A DNA stretch of 64,000 nt, from contig NZ_CP157350.1 in assembly GCF_051045985.1 (NCBI RefSeq), forward strand, positions 124,001 to 188,000. Direction: 5' to 3'. Source of the stretch: Scardovia wiggsiae (lineage in GTDB: Bacteria; Actinomycetota; Actinomycetes; Actinomycetales; Bifidobacteriaceae). The notes under the pieces were generated by a model. It had not been told where the DNA came from and searched no databases. It saw only the letters and a list, made by a program, of their open reading frames with translations. Both the position numbers and the translations under genes were made by a program. This document shows, piece after piece, positions 46,191 through 55,716 of this stretch (position 1 is the stretch's first letter; every line of letters starts with the position of its first letter).

Positions 46191-47171
46191 ATGGCATCAC
46201 AGCTCGCATTTAAATCACGCATTGCATCTACTGAGTCGCTGAAAAAGATTTTCAACGCCCAGGAGATGATCGCGTCGTCGCGCATCGCAAAAACCCGCGA
46301 TGTGGCGCTTGCTGCGAAGCCTTTTTCTGATGCTATCTATGATGCAGTCCGGTCACTGGCAGCCCATACAAATATTGAGCACCCCATCCTGGGCAAAAAA
46401 GAGGATAATCCGCGTGTAGCTGTGCTGGCGCTTACCTCAGACCGCGGCATGGCGGGGGCGTATACATCTTCTATCATCCGGGAAACGGAGGAGCTGCTGA
46501 ACCGCCTTGAGGCTGACGGCAGGAAACCTGAGCTGTTTGTTTATGGGCGCCGGGGTGTGAACTACTACAAGTACCGCAACCGTGAAGTGGCGGCTACATG
46601 GGAAGGCGAATCCGATGCGCCTTCTGTAGCAATGGCAGCACGCATATCCAAAGCGCTTTTCGACACATATATGGCCCCCGCTTCTGCCGGCGGCGTGAGC
46701 GAATTCTATATTGTATTCACTGAATTCATCAATATGGTCGTGCAGAAAGTCCGGATACTCCGGATGCTCCCTGTTGAAGTCAAAGTATTGGATGACAGCG
46801 GGGATGATAGTGCTGACAGCGCTTCCGCTGAGGGTCAGCCGGGCCGTACGGGCAGCCCTGGGAAAGCCCTGCGGGGGGATGATGATGTACTGGCGACCCC
46901 GCCTTTGTATTCATTTGAACCCAGCACCGAAGAAGTACTGGACAGTATCATGCCGAAATATGTGCAGTCGCGTGTCCATGAATGCCTGCTCACTGCTGCT
47001 GCTTCAGAAACTGCAAGCCGCCAGAATGCGATGCATACGGCAACAGATAACGCCGGAAAACTGGTCGATGAACTGACACGCAAGCTTAACGCATCACGCC
47101 AGGCTTCGATCACGCAGGAACTTACTGAAATAGTCGGCAGCGCGGATGCGCTGAAGAACGAAACAAAATAA
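46191..47171 (+). CDS. atpG: ATP synthase subunit gamma (F1)
   Basis: A 326-aa central rotor shaft. The N-terminal helix (SRIASTESLKKIFNAQEMIASSRI) and C-terminal helix (ASETASRQNAMHTATDNAGKLVDELTRKLN) are typical. A low-complexity Asp/Ser/Gly-rich insert (about 205-240) lies in the middle globular domain, longer than usual. It starts 2 bases after the atpA stop. Confidence 0.95.
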   Translation: MASQLAFKSRIASTESLKKIFNAQEMIASSRIAKTRDVALAAKPFSDAIYDAVRSLAAHTNIEHPILGKKEDNPRVAVLALTSDRGMAGAYTSSIIRETEELLNRLEADGRKPELFVYGRRGVNYYKYRNREVAATWEGESDAPSVAMAARISKALFDTYMAPASAGGVSEFYIVFTEFINMVVQKVRILRMLPVEVKVLDDSGDDSADSASAEGQPGRTGSPGKALRGDDDVLATPPLYSFEPSTEEVLDSIMPKYVQSRVHECLLTAAASETASRQNAMHTATDNAGKLVDELTRKLNASRQASITQELTEIVGSADALKNETK

Positions 47172-47187
47172 TAAGGATAGGAGCACA

Positions 47188-48681
47188 ATGCCACAAAATA
47201 ATGCTTCTGCGGTTAACGAGGCCGAAAAGATCGATGAATCTGAGGCCGTTAAAGGCCGTGTAACCCGTGTACAGGGCTCAGTGATCGATATTGAGTTCCC
47301 CATCGGGCATATGCCTGATATATACAATGCGCTTACTGTTGAGATCCCGGCAGTAGGGACAGTTGAGGGCGAGAACAGTGCGACTATCACGCTGGAAGTT
47401 GAGCAGCATCTCGGGGACTCCATTGTACGCGCTGTAGCGCTGAAGCCTACGGACGGCCTGGTGCGCGGCGCTGTAGTGACCGATACCGGCGGGCCGATCG
47501 AAGTGCCGGTAGGCAATATTACCCTTGGCCACGTTTTTGATGTATCGGGACATATCCTTAACGGTAAGGAAGGCGAAGCGCTTACTGTAAAGGAGCGCTG
47601 GCCTATCCATCGTTCAGCCCCGCCTTTCGACCAGCTCGAATCAAAAACAGAAATGTTCGAGACCGGCATCAAGGTGATCGACCTGCTCACCCCTTATGTA
47701 CAGGGCGGAAAGATCGGCCTGTTCGGCGGCGCCGGCGTGGGCAAGACCGTGCTTATCCAGGAAATGATCCAGCGGGTAGCGCAGAACCATGGCGGCGTAT
47801 CAGTATTCGCCGGTGTCGGCGAGCGTACCCGTGAAGGCAACGACCTGATTGGCGAGATGGAGGATGCAGGCGTCCTGGAGAAGACTGCGCTTGTGTTCGG
47901 GCAGATGGACGAACCTCCGGGGACCCGTCTGCGTGTCCCTCTGACAGCCCTGACCATGGCTGAGTACTTCCGCGATGTCCAGAACCAGGATGTGCTGCTG
48001 TTCATCGACAATATCTTCCGTTTCACGCAGGCGGGATCTGAAGTATCCACGCTTCTCGGGCGCATGCCTTCAGCCGTGGGATACCAGCCGAACCTGGCTG
48101 ATGAAATGGGGGCCCTGCAGGAACGCATCACATCTACGCGGGGGCATTCGATCACATCGCTCCAAGCTATATATGTGCCTGCGGACGATTATACCGATCC
48201 GGCCCCTGCAACAACATTCGCGCATCTGGATGCCACCACCGAGCTTTCGCGCGATATCGCATCCAAAGGTATCTATCCGGCTGTGGACCCGCTGTCCTCT
48301 ACATCCCGCATCCTTGACCCGCGCTATGTTGGGCAGACGCATTACGAATGCGCCAACCGCGTGAAAGCTATCCTCCAGCGCAATAAGGAGCTTCAGGACA
48401 TCATCGCCCTGATTGGTATTGATGAGCTTGGCGAAGAAGACAAGACCACAGTTGCCCGTGCCCGCCGCATTGAGCAGTTCCTCGGGCAGAACTTCTATGT
48501 GGCAGAAAAGTTCACCGGGCGCCCAGGTTCATATGTCCCAGCTGATGAAACGATCGAAGCATTTACCCGCATCTGCGACGGCGTCTATGACAATGTCCCC
48601 GAGCAGGCGTTCTCCGGTATCGGCGGTATTGAGGACCTCGAGCGCAAGTGGCATGACCTTCAGAAAGAGCTGGGCAAATAA
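47188..48681 (+). CDS. atpD: ATP synthase subunit beta (F1, catalytic)
   Basis: A 497-aa catalytic subunit. Walker A GGAGVGKTV, GERTREGNDL with the catalytic Glu, and ALTMAEYFRD are clear. AGGAGC site. The stop overlaps the atpC start by one base. Confidence 0.98.
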   Translation: MPQNNASAVNEAEKIDESEAVKGRVTRVQGSVIDIEFPIGHMPDIYNALTVEIPAVGTVEGENSATITLEVEQHLGDSIVRAVALKPTDGLVRGAVVTDTGGPIEVPVGNITLGHVFDVSGHILNGKEGEALTVKERWPIHRSAPPFDQLESKTEMFETGIKVIDLLTPYVQGGKIGLFGGAGVGKTVLIQEMIQRVAQNHGGVSVFAGVGERTREGNDLIGEMEDAGVLEKTALVFGQMDEPPGTRLRVPLTALTMAEYFRDVQNQDVLLFIDNIFRFTQAGSEVSTLLGRMPSAVGYQPNLADEMGALQERITSTRGHSITSLQAIYVPADDYTDPAPATTFAHLDATTELSRDIASKGIYPAVDPLSSTSRILDPRYVGQTHYECANRVKAILQRNKELQDIIALIGIDELGEEDKTTVARARRIEQFLGQNFYVAEKFTGRPGSYVPADETIEAFTRICDGVYDNVPEQAFSGIGGIEDLERKWHDLQKELGK

Positions 48682-48971
48682 TGGCCAGCAGCACTGAACC
48701 TGTGATCAGGGTGAATATAGCGGCTTCCGACCATCCTGTATGGTCGGGGGACGCTACGTATGTGTCGCTGCCCGCCACAAGCGGAGGTATGGGCATACTC
48801 CCTAACCATGAGCCTATCCTGTCGATCCTGAGCGACGGTCCGATCACGGTCACTGATACTGACGGGAAAAGCCACCGTTTTACAGTCCGGGACGGCTTCG
48901 TGTCTTTCGATGATAACCGCCTCACTGTTGCTGTGGAACACAGCACAGACGACGAAAGCGCCGCTGCATAG
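48681..48971 (+). CDS. atpC: ATP synthase subunit epsilon (F1)
   Basis: A 96-aa protein, short because it carries only the N-terminal beta-sandwich domain and lacks the two-helix inhibitory C-terminal domain. Motifs: GGMGILPNHEPILSIL. Overlaps atpD by one base. Confidence 0.93.
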   Translation: MASSTEPVIRVNIAASDHPVWSGDATYVSLPATSGGMGILPNHEPILSILSDGPITVTDTDGKSHRFTVRDGFVSFDDNRLTVAVEHSTDDESAAA

Positions 48972-49338
48972 CGCAGGGGCTGCAGGGTGCCGGCAGTGTG
49001 CAGGGGCCTGCACGCGGCTGGATGATTGAGAGGTAAAGGCCGGCTGCTGGTTTACAGCTTGTCTCAGGACTGTCATATAGTTACTTTTTGTGTGTGCCGC
49101 TGGCATGCCTATGTTAAGGTATGCGGCAGCGGGGCATCCCCTGGCCTGATGAAGCAGCCTCGCAACAGGTGTGTGCTGAGGGCGGGGCCATCGGGCCGGT
49201 GGACTGTGGCTTTCACGTATGATCCTGAAGGCCGCATATGTCTGGGCTGATCCAGTCCAGGAGTGCGGTTTTATTATGTGTGTGTGCTGCAGTGTGGCGG
49301 CCACGCGAAAGAATGAATTTAGAAATCGGAGAAAACAG
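48972..49338 (+). promoter_or_regulatory. Leader of the str operon
   Basis: About 365 bases without a gene. A candidate promoter is TTGTGT-N16-TATGTT around 49088-49115. No clear terminator for the atp operon is visible. Confidence 0.4.
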
Positions 49339-49710
49339 TTGCCTACTATAGAACAGCTGGTCCGCAAAGGACGCAAGCCGAAACCGAAAAAGTCAAAGGT
49401 TTTGGCGTTAAAGGGCAGCCCGCTGCGCCGCGGCGTGTGCACCCGTGTGTATACCACGACCCCAAAGAAGCCGAATTCGGCTTTGCGTAAGGTCGCCCGT
49501 GTGCGCCTGAGCTCTGGCGTGGAAGTTACCGCGTATATCCCAGGCGAAGGCCACAACCTGCAGGAGCACTCCATCGTGCTTGTGCGCGGCGGCCGTGTAA
49601 AGGACCTTCCTGGTGTGCGCTACCACATTGTGCGTGGCGCCCTTGATACCCAGGGTGTAAAAGACCGCAAGCAGGGGCGTTCCCTGTACGGAGCAAAGAG
49701 GGCTAAGTAA
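49339..49710 (+). CDS. rpsL: 30S ribosomal protein S12
   Basis: A 123-aa decoding-centre protein. The start is TTG at 49339 (MPTIEQLVRKGR) with a GGAGA site; the open extension upstream is not conserved. Lys43 and the GRVKDLPG loop, where streptomycin-resistance changes usually occur, are wild type. First gene of the str operon. Confidence 0.97.
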   Translation: MPTIEQLVRKGRKPKPKKSKVLALKGSPLRRGVCTRVYTTTPKKPNSALRKVARVRLSSGVEVTAYIPGEGHNLQEHSIVLVRGGRVKDLPGVRYHIVRGALDTQGVKDRKQGRSLYGAKRAK

Positions 49711-49712
49711 AT

Positions 49713-50183
49713 ATGTCACGTAAAGGACCCGCAAAAAAGCGCCAGCTCCTGCCAGATCCTATCTACGGTTCGACAGTAGTAGCTCAGCTTATCAATAAAA
49801 TTCTTCTTGACGGCAAGAAATCCATCGCTGAAAACATTGTGTATACAGCCCTGGAACAGGTAAAGGAAAAAACTGACCAGGAACCTGTTGCCGTGCTCAA
49901 GCGCGCGCTTGACAACATCCGCCCAAGCCTTGAAGTCCGTTCCCGCCGCGTTGGCGGCGCAACGTACCAGGTGCCTGTGGAAGTCAAGCCTGCACGTGCT
50001 AATACGCTTGCCCTCCGCTGGCTCACGGATTTCTCCCGCGCACGCCGCGAAAAGACCATGGCCGAGCGTCTGGCTAATGAGATCATGGATGCGTCCAACG
50101 GGCTTGGCGCATCGGTGAAGCGCCGCGAAGATACCCACAAGATGGCTGAGGCCAACAAGGCCTTCGCCCACTACCGCTGGTAG
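49713..50183 (+). CDS. rpsG: 30S ribosomal protein S7
   Basis: A 156-aa primary rRNA-binding protein that starts head assembly. MSRKGPAKKRQLLPDPIYGS and the NIRPSLEVRSRRVGGATYQVP motif are typical. Two bases separate it from rpsL. Confidence 0.98.
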   Translation: MSRKGPAKKRQLLPDPIYGSTVVAQLINKILLDGKKSIAENIVYTALEQVKEKTDQEPVAVLKRALDNIRPSLEVRSRRVGGATYQVPVEVKPARANTLALRWLTDFSRARREKTMAERLANEIMDASNGLGASVKRREDTHKMAEANKAFAHYRW

Positions 50184-50254
50184 TTGTGCCTGCGGGCCTG
50201 GGATACAGGCCTGCAGCAGATCCCAGCTAAAAGTTTTACGAAAGTTAGGTAAAT

Positions 50255-52387
50255 ATGGCAGAAGCACAAGGAGTGCTTAAAGATCTCGCCCATGTGCGCA
50301 ATATCGGTATCATGGCTCACATTGATGCCGGTAAAACGACGACAACTGAGCGAATACTGTATTACACCGGTGTGAATTACAAGATCGGTGAAACCCATGA
50401 TGGCGCCTCGACTATGGACTGGATGGATCAGGAAAAGGAGCGCGGCATCACTATTACTTCCGCTGCTATCACCTGTTTCTGGAACCGCCAGTCACATGAC
50501 ACGAAGGACAGCTATCAGATCAACATCATTGATACTCCGGGGCACGTGGACTTCACCGCTGAGGTGGAGCGTTCGCTGCGCGTCCTTGATGGTGCAGTAG
50601 CAGTCTTCGATGGTAAGGAAGGCGTGGAGCCGCAGTCTGAAACTGTGTGGCGCCAGGCTGATAAATACAACGTTCCACGTATCTGCTTCATCAATAAGAT
50701 GGATAAGCTCGGTGCAGATTTCTATTATTCGGTAGATACCATCAAGGAAAAGCTTAAAGCCAAGCCGCTCGTCATGCAGCTGCCTATCGGCGCAGAGAAT
50801 ACCTTTACCGGTGTTGTCGATCTGGTCCGTATGGTCGCTTATGTGTGGAACGATACCTCTGACCTGGGCGCGCACTACGACACTGTAGATATCCCTGAAG
50901 AGCTCAGGGACCGTGCCGAAGAGTACCGTACAGAACTCATGGAATCGGCGGCTGAAGCCAATGATGCCCTGATGGAAAAGTATCTCGAAGCCGGTGAGCT
51001 TACCGAGGAAGAGATCCGTTCCGGTATCCGCGAACTCACGGTCCGCTCAGAAGCCTATCCGGTATATTGCGGCTCGGCATTCAAGGATAAGGGTGTCCAG
51101 CCAATGCTTGACGGCGTTGTGGACTTCCTGCCGAGCCCTGAAGATGTCCCCGCAATCAAGGGGTATGATATCCACGATGAGGCTATTGAGATCGACCGCA
51201 AGCCCAGCGCAGGTGAGCCGTTTGCCGCACTTGCCTTCAAGATAGCCGCGCATCCGTTCTACGGCAAGCTTGTCTATGTGCGCGTATATTCCGGTGAGAT
51301 CCATCCCGGCGACAGCATCCTTAACGCCACCAAAGACAAGCGTGAGCGCGTAGGCAAGCTGTTCCAGATGCATTCCAACAAGGAAGAGCCTGTAGATGTG
51401 GCTTCCGCCGGTAACATTTACGCATTTATCGGCCTGAAGAACATCACTACCGGTGATACGCTCTGCGATGAAAAGAACCCTGTGGTCCTTGAATCCATGA
51501 GCTTCCCGGAGCCTGTTATCCAGGTGGCAGTCGAGCCTAAGACCAAGGCCGATCAGGAGAAGATGGGCATTGCCCTGCAGCGCCTGTCTGATGAAGACCC
51601 TACCTTCCAGGTGACAACTGACGAAGAATCAGGCCAGACGCTTATTGCGGGCATGGGCGAGCTCCAGCTCGACATCCTTATTGACCGCATGCGCCGCGAG
51701 TTCCATGTTGAGTGCAACGTCGGCAACCCGCAGGTCTCCTACCGCGAGACGATCCGCAAGCCTGTGATGAATGTTGAATACACCCATAAGAAGCAGACCG
51801 GCGGTTCCGGCCAGTTCGCCAAGGTGCTTATCAACCTTCTTCCTCTGGATACGGCTGAAGGCAGCAATTACGAGTTCGACAACCAGGTCACTGGCGGCCA
51901 TATCAGCAAGGAGTTCATACCTTCTGTAGATGCCGGCATCCAGGAAGCTATGGAATCCGGTATCCTTGCCGGCTATCCTGTAGTTGGCGTGCGTGCCGAG
52001 CTCATTGACGGCCAGATGCACGAGGTCGATTCTTCCGAAATGGCCTTCAAGATTGCCGGTTCCATGGCTTTCAAGGAAGGTGCCCCTAAGGCAAGCCCTG
52101 TTATCCTTGAGCCCATTATGGCTGTTGAGGTGCGTACCCCTGAAGAGTATATGGGCGATGTGATCGGCGATCTGAATTCCCGGCGCGGGAACATCCTGTC
52201 CATGACCGACGCCACAGGTGTCAAGGTCGTGGATGCCAAGGTCCCGCTGTCTGAGATGTTCGGGTATATCGGCGATCTCCGCTCACGGACACAGGGCCGT
52301 GCAGTATACAGCATGCAGATGGATTCTTATGCTGAGGTCCCGAAGTCGGTCTCCGAAGAGATCATCAAGGCGCAGAGGGGCGAGTAG
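50255..52387 (+). CDS. fusA: Elongation factor G
   Basis: A 710-aa translocase GTPase. Motifs: G1 AHIDAGKTTT, G3 DTPGHVDFT and G4 NKMDKLG, then the usual domains II-V with GMGELQLDI. Third in the str operon. Confidence 0.98.
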   Translation: MAEAQGVLKDLAHVRNIGIMAHIDAGKTTTTERILYYTGVNYKIGETHDGASTMDWMDQEKERGITITSAAITCFWNRQSHDTKDSYQINIIDTPGHVDFTAEVERSLRVLDGAVAVFDGKEGVEPQSETVWRQADKYNVPRICFINKMDKLGADFYYSVDTIKEKLKAKPLVMQLPIGAENTFTGVVDLVRMVAYVWNDTSDLGAHYDTVDIPEELRDRAEEYRTELMESAAEANDALMEKYLEAGELTEEEIRSGIRELTVRSEAYPVYCGSAFKDKGVQPMLDGVVDFLPSPEDVPAIKGYDIHDEAIEIDRKPSAGEPFAALAFKIAAHPFYGKLVYVRVYSGEIHPGDSILNATKDKRERVGKLFQMHSNKEEPVDVASAGNIYAFIGLKNITTGDTLCDEKNPVVLESMSFPEPVIQVAVEPKTKADQEKMGIALQRLSDEDPTFQVTTDEESGQTLIAGMGELQLDILIDRMRREFHVECNVGNPQVSYRETIRKPVMNVEYTHKKQTGGSGQFAKVLINLLPLDTAEGSNYEFDNQVTGGHISKEFIPSVDAGIQEAMESGILAGYPVVGVRAELIDGQMHEVDSSEMAFKIAGSMAFKEGAPKASPVILEPIMAVEVRTPEEYMGDVIGDLNSRRGNILSMTDATGVKVVDAKVPLSEMFGYIGDLRSRTQGRAVYSMQMDSYAEVPKSVSEEIIKAQRGE

Positions 52388-52511
52388 CCTCTCTCAGCTG
52401 CAGCCTGCCGGGGATGTGCAGCAGGGTGGGCTCTGCTGCACAGGACCGGCGCCAATAGGGACAGCAGCACATCCAAGAAATGTGAAACGCTTCGCACCCG
52501 CTTGGTCTTAT

Positions 52512-52537
52512 GCAAACATTAAGATAGTTATGTTTGC
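52512..52537. other. Inverted repeat upstream of tuf
   Basis: GCAAACAT (52512-52519) / ATGTTTGC (52530-52537) with a 10-base AT-rich centre in the 281-base fusA-tuf gap. It could be an operator or part of a tuf promoter. Confidence 0.4.
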
Positions 52538-52668
52538 TCGGGTCGGGGACACGAAGTGACAACTAACCCAAAAACAGGTAATATGTAGCGAGTGGCCTGC
52601 GAGCCTGAGAGGCAGCAATGCTTGAAAAGGCAGCAGGATAAACTACGAGACGTCCAGGAGGACAATTT

Positions 52669-53868
52669 ATGGCAAAGGCCAAGTACGAACGCACTAAGCC
52701 GCACGTCAACATCGGTACCATTGGTCACGTTGATCACGGTAAGACGACCCTTACGGCGGCTATTTCCAAGGTACTTCATGAAGAGTACCCAGATCTGAAC
52801 CCTAAGTATGACTTTGATCAGATCGACGCCGCCCCTGAAGAAAAAGAGCGCGGTATCACTATTAACATTGCTCACATCGAGTATCAGACTGAGAAGCGCC
52901 ACTATGCACACGTTGACGCTCCAGGGCACGCTGATTATGTGAAGAACATGATCACCGGTGCTGCCCAGATGGACGGCGCTATCCTCGTTGTGGCTGCAAC
53001 CGACGGCCCTATGGCACAGACCCGCGAGCATGTACTGCTCGCCAAGCAGGTCGGCGTGCCGAAGATCCTCGTTGCGCTCAACAAGTGCGATATGGTAGAA
53101 GATGATGAGCTTATTGAGCTCGTTGAAGAAGAAGTCCGTGATCTCCTTGATGAGAACGGCTTCGACCGCGATGCCCCGATCATCCGTACTTCTGCATACG
53201 GTGCACTCCATGATGATGCTCCGGACCATGACAAGTGGGCCAAGACTGTTAAAGAGCTCATGGACACCGTTGACGAGTACATCCCGACGCCGGTCCACGA
53301 TCTTGATAAGCCATTCCTTATGCCTATCGAAGATGTATTCACCATCTCCGGCCGCGGTACTGTTGTTACCGGCCGTGTAGAGCGTGGCCGTCTGGCGGTC
53401 AACACCCCTGTCGAGATCGTTGGCCTTCGCGACACCCAGACCACGACTGTAACTTCTATCGAGACCTTCCACAAGCAGATGGACGAAGCTGAAGCCGGCG
53501 ATAACACCGGCCTTCTCCTCCGTGGGCTCGGCCGTGAAGATGTCGAGCGTGGCCAGGTTGTTGCAGCTCCGGGCAGCGTAACCCCCCATACCAAGTTCGA
53601 GGGTGAAGTTTACGTTCTGACCAAGGATGAAGGCGGCCGTCATACGCCATTCTTCTCCAACTACCGTCCTCAGTTCTACTTCCGTACAACTGACGTGACC
53701 GGTATCATCTCCCTGCCTGACGGCGTTGAGATGGTCCAGCCTGGTGATCACGCAACCTTCACTGTACAGCTCCTCCAGCCAATCGCTATGGAAGAGGGCC
53801 TTACCTTCGCAGTTCGTGAAGGCGGCCGTACTGTTGGTTCCGGCCGTGTAACCAAGATCCTTGAGTAG
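52669..53868 (+). CDS. tuf: Elongation factor Tu
   Basis: A 399-aa GTPase that delivers aminoacyl-tRNA. G1 GHVDHGKTT, DAPGHADYVK and NKCDMV are present. Strong AGGAGG site. It is followed by a strong terminator. The 281-base gap from fusA suggests its own promoter. Confidence 0.99.
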   Translation: MAKAKYERTKPHVNIGTIGHVDHGKTTLTAAISKVLHEEYPDLNPKYDFDQIDAAPEEKERGITINIAHIEYQTEKRHYAHVDAPGHADYVKNMITGAAQMDGAILVVAATDGPMAQTREHVLLAKQVGVPKILVALNKCDMVEDDELIELVEEEVRDLLDENGFDRDAPIIRTSAYGALHDDAPDHDKWAKTVKELMDTVDEYIPTPVHDLDKPFLMPIEDVFTISGRGTVVTGRVERGRLAVNTPVEIVGLRDTQTTTVTSIETFHKQMDEAEAGDNTGLLLRGLGREDVERGQVVAAPGSVTPHTKFEGEVYVLTKDEGGRHTPFFSNYRPQFYFRTTDVTGIISLPDGVEMVQPGDHATFTVQLLQPIAMEEGLTFAVREGGRTVGSGRVTKILE

Positions 53869-53894
53869 GATTATTTACACTTTAACAGGTAAAA

Positions 53895-53925
53895 GAAGGC
53901 CCGTACCTTTGAGGTACGGGCCTTC
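53895..53925 (+). terminator. Intrinsic terminator of tuf
   Basis: A 13-bp perfect stem (53895-53907 with 53913-53925) with TTTGA loop, then CTGTT. It lies 27 bases after the tuf stop. Confidence 0.85.
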
Positions 53926-54148
53926 CTGTTCCCCGGAGGCGCCGCAGCTGCAGGACATTTCCTCCTGCCTTTTCAGGTTCCTGTAAGGCTATTTCCGGCA
54001 AAGGCTGTCTGCTTGAATTGCTACAATTTCAACAGCACTAGGCGTTCCGGGCCGCCTGCACATCGTCAGATGTGAGGTGTCCGGGGCTGAGGGCAGAAAA
54101 CTTAAGAACAACTAAATACGTGTAATGAAAGTGAAAGAGGGATCGATT

Positions 54149-55369
54149 ATGAACCTTGATATCGCAGGTATGCACCGTGTCGCTGCAGAGCAGGGCATCG
54201 ACGCAGAGCGTCTTGATGCTTCGCTGGCAGAAGCGCTGAGGCTTGCATACTTAAAAACGCCCCATGCAGCAAAGCACGCCCGCGTAGAACTTGATGAACG
54301 CGGCGGATCATTCACGATTTGGGCGCAGAACGAGATCCCTCAGGAGCCTACCGAAGCTGACCCTCATCCGGTCCCGAAACTCAGCGATGAGTATGATGAT
54401 ACCCCAAGCGATTTCGGCAGGCAGGCAGCTTATATTGCCCGCCAGGTGATCACAGCGCTTTTCCGTAAAGCTGCGGATGATAAGATTTTTGGCGCCTTTG
54501 CCGGGCAGAAGGGCAAACTGATTACAGGGGTAGTCCAGCAGGACAGCAGTGACCGCGGTAATCTGCATATTGCAGTAGGTGACGTGGAAGCTATCCTTCC
54601 CCGCCGTGAGCAGGTTCCAGGAGAAAGGTTCCGGCACGGGGAGCGTGTCCGCGTCTATGTCGTCAGTGTGAACCGCGGGCTTAAGGGGCCGGAGATCATT
54701 GTATCCCGCTCGCATCCGGAGCTGGTCCGCCGGCTTTTTGAGCGTGAAGTGCCTGAACTTGTTACGGGTGCAGTGCAGATCATGTCTATTGCCCGCGAAG
54801 CGGGGGAGCGTACTAAGATTGCTGTCCGGGCGAATGCACAGGGCGTGAATCCGAAAGGCTCGCTGATCGGGCCTGCCGGGCAAAGGGTGCGTGCTGTTAT
54901 GGAAAATCTCGGCGAGGAAAAGATAGATATCGTTGACTGGTCCGAAGACCCCGCAAAATTCGTTGGGGCTGCACTTTCTCCGGCCCACGCGGTACGGATC
55001 ACTGTGGTCAGTGAGAAGACTAAAACAGCCGTTGCCCTTATCCACAATGACCAGCTTTCGCTCGCCATCGGCAAAGAAGGACAGAATGCCCGCCTGGCAG
55101 CAAAACTGACGGGATGGAAGATCGGTGTGGAATCGTATGAGGCTGCAGCCCAGAAAAGCAGTGAAAGCGGTGAGAACACAGAGGCTGGTGAGGCCACCCC
55201 TGCCGCCGCAGAAAACGGAGAGGCCGATGCTTCTGCTTCTGTCTCAGGGAATGGGGGCAGCCCCGTATCTGAAGCTGCTCAGGAGGAAACTGGTAACCCT
55301 CCTGCTGGCGAGACTCCAGGCAATAAGGCAACTGCAGCTTCGACCGCTGAGGAGGCGCCTGCGGAGTAG
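54149..55369 (+). CDS. nusA: Transcription termination/antitermination protein NusA
   Basis: A 406-aa protein that binds RNA polymerase and nascent RNA. Order: N-terminal polymerase-binding domain, S1 domain (about 125-195), two KH domains (about 200-340, with GSLIGPAGQRVRAVM and AIGKEGQNARLAAKL) and an acidic Ala/Glu/Gly-rich tail (345-406). The start at 54149 has AGAGGGA. rimP, usually just before nusA, is not here. Confidence 0.95.
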   Translation: MNLDIAGMHRVAAEQGIDAERLDASLAEALRLAYLKTPHAAKHARVELDERGGSFTIWAQNEIPQEPTEADPHPVPKLSDEYDDTPSDFGRQAAYIARQVITALFRKAADDKIFGAFAGQKGKLITGVVQQDSSDRGNLHIAVGDVEAILPRREQVPGERFRHGERVRVYVVSVNRGLKGPEIIVSRSHPELVRRLFEREVPELVTGAVQIMSIAREAGERTKIAVRANAQGVNPKGSLIGPAGQRVRAVMENLGEEKIDIVDWSEDPAKFVGAALSPAHAVRITVVSEKTKTAVALIHNDQLSLAIGKEGQNARLAAKLTGWKIGVESYEAAAQKSSESGENTEAGEATPAAAENGEADASASVSGNGGSPVSEAAQEETGNPPAGETPGNKATAASTAEEAPAE

Positions 55370-55716
55370 ATAGGCGGAGATATCGCCGGATCCCCCGTTG
55401 ACGTTGGGTTTCATCCAGGATGCTTTGCACCGTTCTGTGCGGCCGATGGCCCTGCGCATCCTGTACTCCTCCATGGCTTGCGGCTCTGCGGACCGGTGCA
55501 GCGACAGACAGGTATCCCCCTGGCGGCATCATAGGGTACAGTACGCATGGTTTACCATAGCTTTCATCTATGGGATACTGTAGAGTTAAACTCTGGTAAG
55601 GCTAAAGCGCCAGAAAGTTAAGGTAAAAAGATATGGTCGCACGATGAGACGGAAATCGACAACCCGTATCATATAAGCCGTGCCAACGTGCGCGCGGCCA
55701 TAGATAGGAGATATGA
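55370..55716 (+). other. nusA-infB intergenic region without ylxR
   Basis: About 347 bases with no YlxR-like gene (no GRGAYVC-type motif), although ylxR is often found here. It probably holds the infB promoter. Confidence 0.45.
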
